A stretch of 64,000 bases of DNA from Flavobacterium psychrotolerans (lineage in GTDB: Bacteria > Bacteroidota > Bacteroidia > Flavobacteriales > Flavobacteriaceae). The position numbers and the translations under genes are program-made. The DNA lies in the NCBI RefSeq assembly GCF_003097635.1, contig NZ_QCZI01000013.1:1-64000 (forward strand), read 5' to 3'. This document shows positions 55,748-63,439 of this stretch, piece by piece; position 1 is the stretch's first letter; the number at the start of each line of letters is the position of its first letter. The notes beneath the pieces are model-generated. The model saw nothing but the letters and a program-made list of their open reading frames with translations, did not search any database and was not told the origin of the DNA.

Positions 55748-57543
55748 TAATCATTCAATTTCAATACCGCCATAAATGCTTCTTGCGGAATCTCAACATT
55801 TCCAACTAATCTCATACGTTTTTTACCTTTTTTCTGTTTTTCCAATAATTTACGTTTACGAGAAATATCGCCACCATAACATTTGGCAGTTACATCTTTC
55901 CGTAAGGCTTTAATCGTTTCACGCGAAATCACTTTCACGCCAATCGCCGCTTGAACAGGAATGTCAAACTGCTGACGCGGTATCAATTCTTTCAGTTTTT
56001 CGCACATTTTTTTACCAATAGAATACGCATTATCGGCATGCATCAAGGAAGACAAAGCATCTACAATAGTTCCATTTAATAGGATATCTACTTTTACCAA
56101 ATTAGAAGTTCGCATTCCAATTGGGGAATAATCAAAGGAAGCATATCCTTTAGAAACGGTTTTCAAACGGTCATAAAAATCGAATACAATCTCTGCCAAC
56201 GGCATGTCAAAGGTCAATTCCACACGTTCGGTCGTCAAGTAGGTTTGATTGGTAATCAACCCTCGTTTTTCGATACACAAACTCATGACATTTCCAACAT
56301 AATCGGATTTGGTGATGATCGTTGCTTTTATAAAAGGCTCTTCAACATGATCTAAACGAGAGGGTTCCGGCAAATCCGAAGGATTGTTTACCACCAATGG
56401 CGTTTCTGGGTGTTTCTTGGTGTAAGCCAAATACGAAACGTTGGGAACGGTAGTAATCACGGTCATATTGAACTCTCTTTCCAAACGTTCTTGGATAATT
56501 TCCATGTGCAACATTCCCAAGAATCCGCAACGGAAACCAAACCCTAATGCTGCCGAACTTTCCGGTAAAAACACCAAGGAAGCATCGTTCAATTGCAATT
56601 TTTCCATCGAGTTTCGCAACTCTTCATAATCTTCGGTATCCACAGGATAAATTCCCGCAAAAACCATGGGCTTCACATCTTCAAAACCGTGTATGATGTT
56701 TGTTGTTGGATTCTTGGCATCCGTCAGCGTATCTCCTACTTTTACTTCTTTTGCCTCCTTTATGCCCGAAATCAAATACCCAACATCTCCTGCCGAAATC
56801 ACTTGTTTCGGAACTTGGTTCAATTTTAAGGTGCCAATTTCATCGGCAAAATATTCATTGCCAGTTGCCATGAACTTAATCTTTTGCCCTTTCTTGATTT
56901 GCCCATTTTTTACACGGAAAATAACCTCAATTCCACGAAACGGATTGTAATGGGAATCGAAAATCAATGCCTGCAACGGTTCGTCAACGTTGCCTTTTGG
57001 AGGAGGAATTCTTTCGATAATGGCCGCCAAAATATTTTCGACACCCAAACCCGTTTTTCCCGAAGCGTGAATAATATCTTCCAATTTACAACCCAATAAA
57101 TCAACAATGTCGTCGCTAACTTCTTCCGGATTGGCACTGGGCAAATCGACTTTGTTCAATACCGGAATGATTTCCAAGTCGTTTTCTAATGCCAGATACA
57201 AATTGGATATCGTTTGTGCCTGGATGCTTTGCGCTGCATCCACAATCAAAAGCGCTCCTTCGCAAGCGGCAATCGAACGGGAAACCTCATACGAAAAATC
57301 GACGTGACCCGGCGTATCAATCAAATTCAGGATGTATTCCTCGCCTTTATATTTGTACTCCATCTGGATGGCGTGACTTTTTATGGTAATGCCACGCTCG
57401 CGTTCCAAATCCATATTGTCCAGCAATTGCGCCTTTTCTTCCCGGGCAGTAACGGTTTGGGTTGCTCCTAGAAGTCTATCGGCAAGCGTGCTTTTTCCGT
57501 GGTCGATGTGTGCAATAATGCAGAAATTCCGTATGTTTTTCAT
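55747..57543 (-). CDS. lepA: Elongation factor 4 (LepA)
   Basis: 598 residues from ATG 57543; a longer frame to 57660 only reads the hairpin repeat. Translational GTPase with P-loop AHIDHGKST (11-19), [12 protein letters not shown] switch region, DTPGHVDF, and [11 protein letters not shown]-like domains and the LepA C-terminal domain ([17 protein letters not shown]) follow. It acts on the ribosome in assembly or back-translocation. The minus-strand -7 box (57679-57686) gives a leader of roughly 130 bases that contains the repeat at 57585-57658. Confidence 0.96.
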   Translation of the reverse strand: MKNIRNFCIIAHIDHGKSTLADRLLGATQTVTAREEKAQLLDNMDLERERGITIKSHAIQMEYKYKGEEYILNLIDTPGHVDFSYEVSRSIAACEGALLIVDAAQSIQAQTISNLYLALENDLEIIPVLNKVDLPSANPEEVSDDIVDLLGCKLEDIIHASGKTGLGVENILAAIIERIPPPKGNVDEPLQALIFDSHYNPFRGIEVIFRVKNGQIKKGQKIKFMATGNEYFADEIGTLKLNQVPKQVISAGDVGYLISGIKEAKEVKVGDTLTDAKNPTTNIIHGFEDVKPMVFAGIYPVDTEDYEELRNSMEKLQLNDASLVFLPESSAALGFGFRCGFLGMLHMEIIQERLEREFNMTVITTVPNVSYLAYTKKHPETPLVVNNPSDLPEPSRLDHVEEPFIKATIITKSDYVGNVMSLCIEKRGLITNQTYLTTERVELTFDMPLAEIVFDFYDRLKTVSKGYASFDYSPIGMRTSNLVKVDILLNGTIVDALSSLMHADNAYSIGKKMCEKLKELIPRQQFDIPVQAAIGVKVISRETIKALRKDVTAKCYGGDISRKRKLLEKQKKGKKRMRLVGNVEIPQEAFMAVLKLND

Positions 57544-57584
57544 TCTTTGTTTATGTCTATTTTTTTGGCGTGACCCTTCGTAAA

Positions 57585-57658
57585 AACTCCGGGTCGGGCT
57601 ATTCGCTCTATCTTTTGTTCCGCTTTCGCTCCACAAAAGGATGCCGCTTCTATCCCTC
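57585..57658 (-). repeat. Dispersed hairpin repeat, family A, copy 3
   Basis: Minus strand: AGGGATAGAAGCGGCATCC, TTTTGTGGAGCGAAAGCGG (hairpin), AACAAAAGATAGAGCGAATA, then GCCCGACCCGGAG. It shares block order with copies 1 and 2, though the last block differs. It lies in the predicted leader of lepA. Confidence 0.7.
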
Positions 57659-57678
57659 ACGCAAACTCAATTAATCTG

Positions 57679-57686
57679 CAAATATA
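57679..57686 (-). promoter_or_regulatory. -7 box for lepA
   Basis: Minus strand TATATTTG matches TAnnTTTG, 135 bases before the lepA ATG. No clear -33 element. Confidence 0.45.
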
Positions 57687-57710
57687 GGTAATTTTTCATT
57701 GAAGATTTCA

Positions 57711-57766
57711 GATTCACGAATGCTGATTTCAGATGTTGTGAAATCCGAAATCAGCAATCGCGAATC
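57711..57766. repeat. 20-bp inverted repeat between lepA and dusB
   Basis: GATTCACGAATGCTGATTTC at 57711-57730 pairs with 57747-57766 (18 of 20 positions), loop 16 bases. It lies between the divergent promoters and resembles a short mobile or hairpin repeat more than an operator. Confidence 0.65.
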
Positions 57767-57785
57767 ATCTATCGAAAATCTTTCC

Positions 57786-57793
57786 TATTTTTG
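57786..57793 (+). promoter_or_regulatory. -7 box for dusB
   Basis: TATTTTTG matches TAnnTTTG. Its presence means the TTG at 57791, which lies inside the box, cannot be the start codon, and supports TTG 57812. Confidence 0.5.
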
Positions 57794-57811
57794 CAAAAAA
57801 AAACATTCCCC

Positions 57812-58804
57812 TTGATAAAAATTGGCAACATAGAACTTCCTGATTTTCCTTTACTTCTTGCGCCCATGGAAGACGTGAGCGATCCGCCATTTCGTAGATT
57901 GTGCAAAATGCACGGTGCCGATTTGATGTATTCGGAATTCATTTCCTCAGAAGGATTAATTCGTGATGCCATTAAAAGCCGAATGAAATTAGATATTTTC
58001 GATTATGAACGTCCCGTTGGAATCCAGATTTTTGGCGGCGACGAAGAAGCGATGGCATTATCATCCAAAATAGTTTCCACCGTAAATCCGGATATAATTG
58101 ATATTAATTTTGGTTGTCCTGTTAAGAAAGTCGTTTGCAAAGGAGCTGGCGCGGGAGTTCTCAAAGATGTCGATTTAATGATTCGTTTAACACAAGCCGT
58201 TATCGATAGCACGCATCTGCCCGTAACGGTAAAAACGCGATTGGGTTGGGACGATAATTCCATTAATATTGATGAGGTTGCGGAGCGTTTACAAGACATT
58301 GGCGTTGCCGCTTTGAGCATTCACGCCAGAACCCGTGCCCAAATGTACAAAGGCCATTCCGACTGGTCGCATATTGCCCGGGTAAAAAATAATCCTAGAA
58401 TCATGATGCCTATTTTTGGGAACGGCGATATCGATTCGCCCGAAAAAGCATTGCATTATAAAAACGAGTACGGCATTGACGGAATCATGATAGGCCGTGC
58501 CGCCATCGGTTATCCTTGGATTTTTAATGAAATTAAACATTATTTTAAAACAGGCGAACATTTACAAAAACCAAGCGTTGCCGATAGAGTAGAAGCCGTA
58601 CGAAACCATTTAACATGGGCAATGCAATGGAAAGGGGAACGACTTGGGATTGTAGAAACCCGCCCTCATTATTCTAATTATTTTAAAGGAATTCACTCTT
58701 TTAAAGAACACCGACAAAAATTAGTTACCATTGATAATCCCGAAGGACTTTTTAAAGCTCTAGACGAAATTCAGGAAGTTTATTCTAATTATCAGGTTGG
58801 TTAA
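57812..58804 (+). CDS. dusB: tRNA-dihydrouridine synthase
   Basis: 330 residues from TTG 57812 (reading IKIGNIELPDFPLLLAPMED); no ATG is available near the start. FMN-dependent reduction of uridines in tRNA D-loops. TIM barrel motifs: APMEDVSDPPFRRLC, INFGCPVKKVVCKGAGAGVL with the catalytic Cys (about 99), LSIHARTRAQMYKGHSDW (about 165), IGRAAIGYPWIF. The C-terminal helical domain ends YSNYFKGIHSFKEHR. Closest to DusB by overall form. Confidence 0.93.
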   Translation: MIKIGNIELPDFPLLLAPMEDVSDPPFRRLCKMHGADLMYSEFISSEGLIRDAIKSRMKLDIFDYERPVGIQIFGGDEEAMALSSKIVSTVNPDIIDINFGCPVKKVVCKGAGAGVLKDVDLMIRLTQAVIDSTHLPVTVKTRLGWDDNSINIDEVAERLQDIGVAALSIHARTRAQMYKGHSDWSHIARVKNNPRIMMPIFGNGDIDSPEKALHYKNEYGIDGIMIGRAAIGYPWIFNEIKHYFKTGEHLQKPSVADRVEAVRNHLTWAMQWKGERLGIVETRPHYSNYFKGIHSFKEHRQKLVTIDNPEGLFKALDEIQEVYSNYQVG

Positions 58805-58808
58805 ATTC

Positions 58809-60008
58809 CTAATCCAACAACTTCTTACTCACCCGACTGCTCGCAATCCAAGAAGCAATTAATCCTAAAGAAAAGATAGTAGCCAAAACCAGCAACACAT
58901 TTTTAATACTGAAAACCACAGGGTAAGCTAGGGTTTGCGTAATCATTATAATTTGAAAATGCTGCTGGATAAGGACAATTATTGTTCCCAGGACAAGTCC
59001 TATTAGACCTCCAAAAACAGTTAGCAAGGTGCCTTGAAGCAGGAAAATTTTCCGTAAATCTTTAACTTCGGTACCTAGATTGTATAAAGTTTTCAGGTTT
59101 CCTTTTTTGTCCAGAATCATCATGATAATGGCGCCGGCAAGCGTAAATAGAGTAAGGATAATGACAAGGGTAAATATCAGGTAAACTGCTGTATTCTCGG
59201 TGTTTAGCATTTTGTATAGGCTGTCGTTGAGTTGCGCCCTGTTTTTTACAATTACAGTATTGTTGAAAATTTCTTGAAGTGCTGTTTTTATATGCTCTTC
59301 GTCGGCATTCGGTTTGAGTTTGATTTCAATTCCCGAAACCTGATTGGGTTTGTATTCCAACAATTCTTGAGCCAATCCTAAATCAGCAAAGACATATTTA
59401 GAATCTAAATCTTCGCTAATGGCGTAAATTCCAACAGGAATAATAGAAGTTTTGTTAAAGGCTTCCTCTGGATTTTCGATTGCTCCTTTTCCTGGTTTAG
59501 GAACAAAAACTTCTAGCTTGTTGTTGAAATCGAACAATCCCAAAGACAATTTTTCTGAAATTCCGTAACCCACTACTACTTGATAGGTATTTGGCTTGAG
59601 CCATAACCCATTAAAAATGTTTTTTTTAACGTCGTTTACTTTACTGTAAATGCTGTCAACGCCCTTTATTGCTGCGACTTCCTCTTTGCCGTCAAACATA
59701 AACAGCACCCGTTCTTCAATGATTTTGCTTTGGGCAAAAACGCCTTCTAATTTTAGTAATTTTCGTTGCTGTTCCTCAGAGATTGAAATAGATTTCCCTT
59801 TTAGAGCAGTAACTTTCAAATCGGGATCGAAATTATTGCTAAACGATAAACTGAATTCTTTTAATCCGCTAAAGACGGACAAAACCACAAACAAGGACAT
59901 CGCTCCAATGACAATTCCTGCAGAGGCAATTCGGGTAATAATGTTAATCGCATTATTTTTGCTTCGGCTAAAAATGTATCGTTTAGCGATGTAAAGGGAG
60001 AAGTTCAA
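58809..60008 (-). CDS. LolC/LolE-type lipoprotein-releasing ABC permease
   Basis: 399 residues. One N-terminal membrane segment (RIASAGIVIGAMSLFVVLSV), a periplasmic MacB-like domain (about 50-255), then three membrane segments of the FtsX core (LIFTLVIILTLFTLAGAII, GTLLTVFGGLIGLVLGTIIV, VLLVLATIFSLGLIASWIAS). It probably extracts lipoproteins from the inner membrane together with an ATPase (LolD) encoded elsewhere. It follows rbfA by a single base, so the two are co-transcribed. Only 4 bases separate its end from convergent dusB. Confidence 0.9.
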   Translation of the reverse strand: MNFSLYIAKRYIFSRSKNNAINIITRIASAGIVIGAMSLFVVLSVFSGLKEFSLSFSNNFDPDLKVTALKGKSISISEEQQRKLLKLEGVFAQSKIIEERVLFMFDGKEEVAAIKGVDSIYSKVNDVKKNIFNGLWLKPNTYQVVVGYGISEKLSLGLFDFNNKLEVFVPKPGKGAIENPEEAFNKTSIIPVGIYAISEDLDSKYVFADLGLAQELLEYKPNQVSGIEIKLKPNADEEHIKTALQEIFNNTVIVKNRAQLNDSLYKMLNTENTAVYLIFTLVIILTLFTLAGAIIMMILDKKGNLKTLYNLGTEVKDLRKIFLLQGTLLTVFGGLIGLVLGTIIVLIQQHFQIIMITQTLAYPVVFSIKNVLLVLATIFSLGLIASWIASSRVSKKLLD

Positions 60009-60009
60009 T

Positions 60010-60402
60010 TTAAATATGTTTCCTTTTTTCTAAAAGATCGCGATTCTCAATAGGATTTTCTCGGTTAGACAAGGCAGTATTTATTTTTTCAATGTAGTCT
60101 AACGAGTCATCAATAAAAAAAGTCAAGTTAGGCACTTTTCGCAATTGCAGGCGCACGCGTTGCGATAAATCGTGCTTGATTAACTTAGAATTTGTTTTTA
60201 TGGCCGCCAATGTTTCTACTGCTTTTTCTTGGGGGAATATGCTTAAATGCACCGTCGCCACGGATAAATCAGTAGTAACGCTAACTTTGGATACCGAAAT
60301 TATCAAATTTGAAATTCCGTTTTTTCTCACTTCACCTTGCAGAATATCAACCAAATCTTTTTGGATAACTCCGCCTATTTTTTTCTGTCTATTTGTTTCC
60401 AT
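60010..60402 (-). CDS. rbfA: 30S ribosome-binding factor A
   Basis: 130 residues from ATG 60402 (METNRQKKIGGVIQKDLVDI). KH-like fold with SVTTDLSVATVHLSIFP and LRKVPNLTFFIDDSLDYIEK. It assists 16S rRNA maturation in the late 30S particle. A TATTTTTG box ends 5 bases before the ATG, so its mRNA may have almost no leader. Upstream of the LolC/E-type gene on the same transcript. Confidence 0.94.
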   Translation of the reverse strand: METNRQKKIGGVIQKDLVDILQGEVRKNGISNLIISVSKVSVTTDLSVATVHLSIFPQEKAVETLAAIKTNSKLIKHDLSQRVRLQLRKVPNLTFFIDDSLDYIEKINTALSNRENPIENRDLLEKRKHI

Positions 60403-60406
60403 TTTG

Positions 60407-60414
60407 CAAAAATA
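60407..60414 (-). promoter_or_regulatory. -7 box immediately before rbfA
   Basis: Minus strand TATTTTTG, then C-A-A-A and the ATG of rbfA. Transcription from this box would start at or very near the start codon. Confidence 0.5.
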
Positions 60415-60423
60415 CGATTTTTT

Positions 60424-60575
60424 TAGAGCCACAAAGACGCAAAGACGCAAAGTTTAACCCTTTCAAAAAATTACAACTTAATTTAACACTTTGATAATAG
60501 CGATATTGAACTCTTAATTTTACATATATTTACAAAAAATATGTGCCTTTGTGGCTTTGCGTCTTTGCGCCAAAA
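60424..60575. repeat. Inverted CTTTGCG/CGCAAAG short repeats between rbfA and mce
   Basis: GCCACAAAGACGCAAAGACG starts at about 60427 and the opposed CTTTGTGGCTTTGCGTCTTT at about 60547, about 95 bases apart. Related single copies lie at 29090-29114 and 45625-45668. They make up the divergent region of rbfA and the epimerase gene. Confidence 0.65.
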
Positions 60576-60585
60576 TTTTTAATAA

Positions 60586-60987
60586 ATGAGAAAAATAGAA
60601 CACATAGGAATCGCCGTTAAAGATATAGAAGCGTCCAACCTTCTTTTCGAAAAACTATTTGGCGCGCCAGCATACAAACAGGAAGAAGTGGTCAGCGAGG
60701 GCGTTAAAACGTCTTTTTTTAGGAATGGCCCTAATAAAATTGAACTTCTAGAAGCTACAAATCCGGAAAGTTCCATAGCTAAATTCATCGAAAAAAAAGG
60801 CGAGGGCATTCATCACATTGCCTTTGACGTACAGGATATTGTATTGGAAATCGAAAGATTAAAAAAGGAAGGATTTATAGTGCTTAATGAAATCCCAAAA
60901 AGAGGAGCTGACAATAAATTGGTCGCTTTTCTGCATCCAAAATCCACAAACGGGGTTTTAATCGAGTTGTGCCAAGAAATAATATAA
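60586..60987 (+). CDS. mce: Methylmalonyl-CoA epimerase
   Basis: 133 residues, vicinal-oxygen-chelate fold. Metal ligands sit in MRKIEHIGIAVKDIE (His6), KIELLEAT and GIHHIAFDV, with the terminal Glu in NGVLIELCQ. It interconverts the methylmalonyl-CoA epimers in propionate metabolism. No mutase gene lies nearby. The following gap to the tRNA (60988-61136) holds nothing else evident. Confidence 0.94.
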   Translation: MRKIEHIGIAVKDIEASNLLFEKLFGAPAYKQEEVVSEGVKTSFFRNGPNKIELLEATNPESSIAKFIEKKGEGIHHIAFDVQDIVLEIERLKKEGFIVLNEIPKRGADNKLVAFLHPKSTNGVLIELCQEII

Positions 60988-61136
60988 AATGGGTTGTACT
61001 TAAAAAACAATACTCAAAGCAATAAAAATCAATAATTTGGGGGATCTAATGGATTAACGATCTTTTATTCTGGCAATCAAATTGAAAAATAGTTGCGAAA
61101 AATTAAAAATAGTGGTAATATTGCAACCTCATAATT

Positions 61137-61210
61137 GGTCCTATAGCTCATTCGGTTAGAGCAACTGACTCATAATCAGTAGGTGCTTGGTTCGATTCCA
61201 AGTGGGACCA
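61137..61210 (+). tRNA. tRNA with CAT anticodon (Met elongator or Ile2)
   Basis: 74-base cloverleaf. Acceptor GGTCCTA/TGGGACC with discriminator A, D-arm GCTC-GAGC, anticodon stem ACTGA/TCAGT with loop CTCATAA (anticodon CAT), T-arm CTTGG-TTCGATT-CCAAG. The CCA end is not encoded. The acceptor has C4-G69 and C5-G68, which in E. coli favour lysidine modification (tRNA-Ile2), so identity as Met is not certain. It is not an initiator, which would have three G-C pairs in the anticodon stem. Confidence 0.95.
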
Positions 61211-61211
61211 C

Positions 61212-61238
61212 AAAAGACTTTTATAATGAAAGTCTTTT
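61212..61238 (+). terminator. Terminator after the tRNA gene
   Basis: AAAAGACTTT / AAAGTCTTTT hairpin followed by a long T run. A second A/T-rich hairpin (GAAAAATTCAAAA / TTTTGAATTTTTC) follows at 61244-61275. Confidence 0.88.
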
Positions 61239-61330
61239 TTTTTGAAAAATTCAAAAAGATAATTTTGAATTTTTCATCGATTGTAGAAGCTAAAGTGCTC
61301 AACTTTACATTAATATAACCTATTAATGTG

Positions 61331-61359
61331 TTGTTTTTTAGATTTAAATTGTATGTTTG
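61331..61359 (+). promoter_or_regulatory. Promoter of the small Pro-rich membrane protein
   Basis: TTG at 61331-61333, 18-base spacer, TATGTTTG at 61352-61359. It places transcription start after 61360 and so rules out the in-frame ATG at 61328. A small palindrome CATTAATA/TATTAATG (61308-61328) sits just upstream. Confidence 0.65.
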
Positions 61360-61423
61360 CGCTTTGTTTAAATTTTACAAAAAAAATTTTGATAAAAAGA
61401 TTTTTTATTTACTTTTACAAACT

Positions 61424-61633
61424 ATGAGAATATCCATAAATAAAATTCTAAGCGTCTTGGTTTTTATTAGTGCCTCTGCTTATGCAGCACCAAAAGAACC
61501 ACCTCCGCCGGGAACGCCACCTCCGCCAGGTTTGCCAATAGATGGCGATTGGTTGGGGCTGTTGATTATGGCGATGTTATTTGGACTTTATAAAATTTAC
61601 GAATTCAAATTAAAAACAAAAACTCCGATGTGA
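61424..61633 (+). CDS. Small Pro-rich single-span membrane protein
   Basis: 69 residues. A cleavable-looking leader (MRISINKILSVLVFISASAYA) is followed by a Pro/Gly stretch (PKEPPPPGTPPPPGLPID), one membrane helix (WLGLLIMAMLFGLYKIYEF) and a short basic tail (KLKTKT). This layout, PPPPGLPID before a C-terminal helix, is frequent in flavobacterial small proteins of unknown function. The stop codon lies in the loop of the terminator hairpin. Start chosen from the promoter at 61331-61359. Confidence 0.75.
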   Translation: MRISINKILSVLVFISASAYAAPKEPPPPGTPPPPGLPIDGDWLGLLIMAMLFGLYKIYEFKLKTKTPM

Positions 61634-61642
61634 ATCGGAGTT
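61621..61642 (+). terminator. Terminator overlapping the stop of the Pro-rich gene
   Basis: AACTCCGAT-GTGA-ATCGGAGTT then a T run. The TGA stop codon is within the loop. It lies between convergent genes; ribE ends four bases later. Confidence 0.88.
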
Positions 61643-61645
61643 TTT

Positions 61646-62236
61646 TTATTGTTTCAATGAATATAGCCGACTCACATATTTTCCTATAACATCAAATTCT
61701 AGATTTATTTTTGTGCCAATTTCGAAATTTTTAAAATTGGTATGCTCATAAGTATAAGGAATAATGGCAACGCTAAATTCATTTTTCTTTGAATTAACCA
61801 CCGTTAAGCTGACCCCGTTTATTGTAATAGACCCTTTTTCGATGGTAATGTTGTTAAATTTTTCATCATACTCAAAGGTGTAATACCAGCTGCCATCAGT
61901 TTCGGAGATAGATTTACATACCCCAATTTGATCCACATGACCTTGAACAATATGTCCGTCAAGCCGTTCTCCAAGCTTCATCGCTCTTTCTAAATTTAGT
62001 AGATCTCCTGTTTTCCAACTGGAAATATTCGTTTTTTCTATCGTCTCGTTAATGGCAGTAACAGTATATTTATGATCTTCAATTGCCACAACAGTCAAAC
62101 AAATGCCATTATGGGCCACGCTTTGATCTATTTTAAGATCATCGGTAATTGACGAGCTTACCGAAATATGAAGGTTAGCATTTTCTTTTTTAATTTCTTG
62201 GATGGTGCCAAGTGTTTCTATAATACCTGTAAACAT
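61646..62236 (-). CDS. ribE: Riboflavin synthase alpha subunit
   Basis: 196 residues. Two lumazine-binding halves: MFTGIIETLGTIQEI with HNGICLTVVAI in the first, LDGHIVQGHVDQIG and INGVSLTVVNS in the second. It dismutates 6,7-dimethyl-8-ribityllumazine to riboflavin. No FMN riboswitch was seen in the short upstream region. Divergent from pdxA, with 57 bases between starts. Confidence 0.95.
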   Translation of the reverse strand: MFTGIIETLGTIQEIKKENANLHISVSSSITDDLKIDQSVAHNGICLTVVAIEDHKYTVTAINETIEKTNISSWKTGDLLNLERAMKLGERLDGHIVQGHVDQIGVCKSISETDGSWYYTFEYDEKFNNITIEKGSITINGVSLTVVNSKKNEFSVAIIPYTYEHTNFKNFEIGTKINLEFDVIGKYVSRLYSLKQ

Positions 62237-62252
62237 TCTTGTTTTATTTTAC

Positions 62253-62260
62253 TAAATTTG
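62253..62260 (+). promoter_or_regulatory. -7 box for pdxA
   Basis: TAAATTTG matches TAnnTTTG, 33 bases before the pdxA ATG. The -33 element is not clear. Confidence 0.5.
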
Positions 62261-62293
62261 CACCTCAAAATTAGCAATAAATAACTTGAAGTC

Positions 62294-63358
62294 ATGGTGA
62301 AAAATGCAGAAAATATAATTGTTGGAATTTCAATCGGAGATTTAAACGGTATTGGAAGCGAAGTGGTGTTAAAAACGTTCGAAGATGCCCGAATGTTAGA
62401 ACTGTGTACGCCAGTGATTTTTGCGAACGTGAAGGCCTTGTCTTTAGTAAAAAAAACTTTTGAATCTACCTCGCTACTGCATGGAATTGATCGGTTAGAC
62501 CAAGTAATTTCGGGGAAAATAAATGTTTTAAATGTTTGGAGAGAAGGGGTCGATTTGAATTTTGGAGTAAATGATGATATTGTGGGTAAATATGCCATAA
62601 AATCATTTGTGGCCGCTACAAAAGCCCTTAAGGAGGGTTTGATTGACGTATTGGTTACGGCACCCATAAACAAATACAACATTCAGTCTGAAGAATTTAA
62701 ATTTCCTGGGCACACAGATTATTTAGACCAAGAATTAGAAGGTAATGCTTTAATGCTTATGGTTCAGGATAATTTGAGAGTAGGATTATTGACGGATCAT
62801 ATTCCGGTAAACGAAGTTGCAAAACAGCTGAGCGAAACTTTAATCATTCAAAAAATTGAAACAATTAGAAAATCGTTAATTCAGGATTTTGGCATAAACA
62901 AGCCGAAAATAGCAGTTTTAGGGTTGAATCCTCATGCAGGGGACAACGGGGTTATTGGTAAAGAAGACGAGCAGATAATAAAACCAACCATAAAAAAAAT
63001 ATTCGATAAAGGGACATTGGTTTACGGTCCTTTTGCTGCGGATGGTTTTTTTGGGAGCAATCAATATGAAAAATACGATGCTGTAATTGCGAGCTATCAT
63101 GATCAAGGGTTAATTCCTTTTAAAACGTTGTCTTTTGGGAAAGGCGTCAACTATACTGCGGGATTAAATAAAATTAGAACTTCTCCAGATCACGGAACGG
63201 CTTATGAGATTGCCGGGAAGAATAAGGCAGACTATAATTCATTTAAGGAAGCGGTATATTTAGCGATTGACATTTTTAATTCCAGAAATGAATATGAGGA
63301 AATTAGTCGTAACCCAATGAAAATCAAGGAAAAGCCGGAAGAAAAAAATAATAGATAA
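62294..63358 (+). CDS. pdxA: 4-hydroxythreonine-4-phosphate dehydrogenase
   Basis: 354 residues. IVGISIGDLNGIGSEVVLKT at the N-terminus, VLVTAPINKYNI (about 120), FPGHTDYLDQELEG (about 138), AVLGLNPHAGDNGVIGKED (about 210) and ASYHDQGLIPFKTLSFG (about 268) with metal-binding His/Asp residues. It acts in pyridoxal phosphate synthesis by the DXP-independent branch. A charged C-terminal tail (about 340-354) is extra. Confidence 0.96.
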   Translation: MVKNAENIIVGISIGDLNGIGSEVVLKTFEDARMLELCTPVIFANVKALSLVKKTFESTSLLHGIDRLDQVISGKINVLNVWREGVDLNFGVNDDIVGKYAIKSFVAATKALKEGLIDVLVTAPINKYNIQSEEFKFPGHTDYLDQELEGNALMLMVQDNLRVGLLTDHIPVNEVAKQLSETLIIQKIETIRKSLIQDFGINKPKIAVLGLNPHAGDNGVIGKEDEQIIKPTIKKIFDKGTLVYGPFAADGFFGSNQYEKYDAVIASYHDQGLIPFKTLSFGKGVNYTAGLNKIRTSPDHGTAYEIAGKNKADYNSFKEAVYLAIDIFNSRNEYEEISRNPMKIKEKPEEKNNR

Positions 63359-63375
63359 AAAAATACGGTCAACAC

Positions 63376-63405
63376 TTTTGATTATCTAATAATTTTATAT
63401 CTTTG
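63376..63405 (+). promoter_or_regulatory. Promoter of the DUF177-rpmF unit
   Basis: TTTTG at 63376-63380, 17-base spacer, TATCTTTG at 63398-63405: a full flavobacterial -33/-7 match, 35 bases before the ATG at 63440. Confidence 0.7.
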
Positions 63406-63439
63406 CGCTCCCGAATCATTCGGAAAAATTGTTGTTGAA

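Noticed and set aside
57544..57660. 39-residue N-terminal extension of LepA
   Set aside because: The extension is translated hairpin repeat; [17 protein letters not shown] is the normal LepA start.
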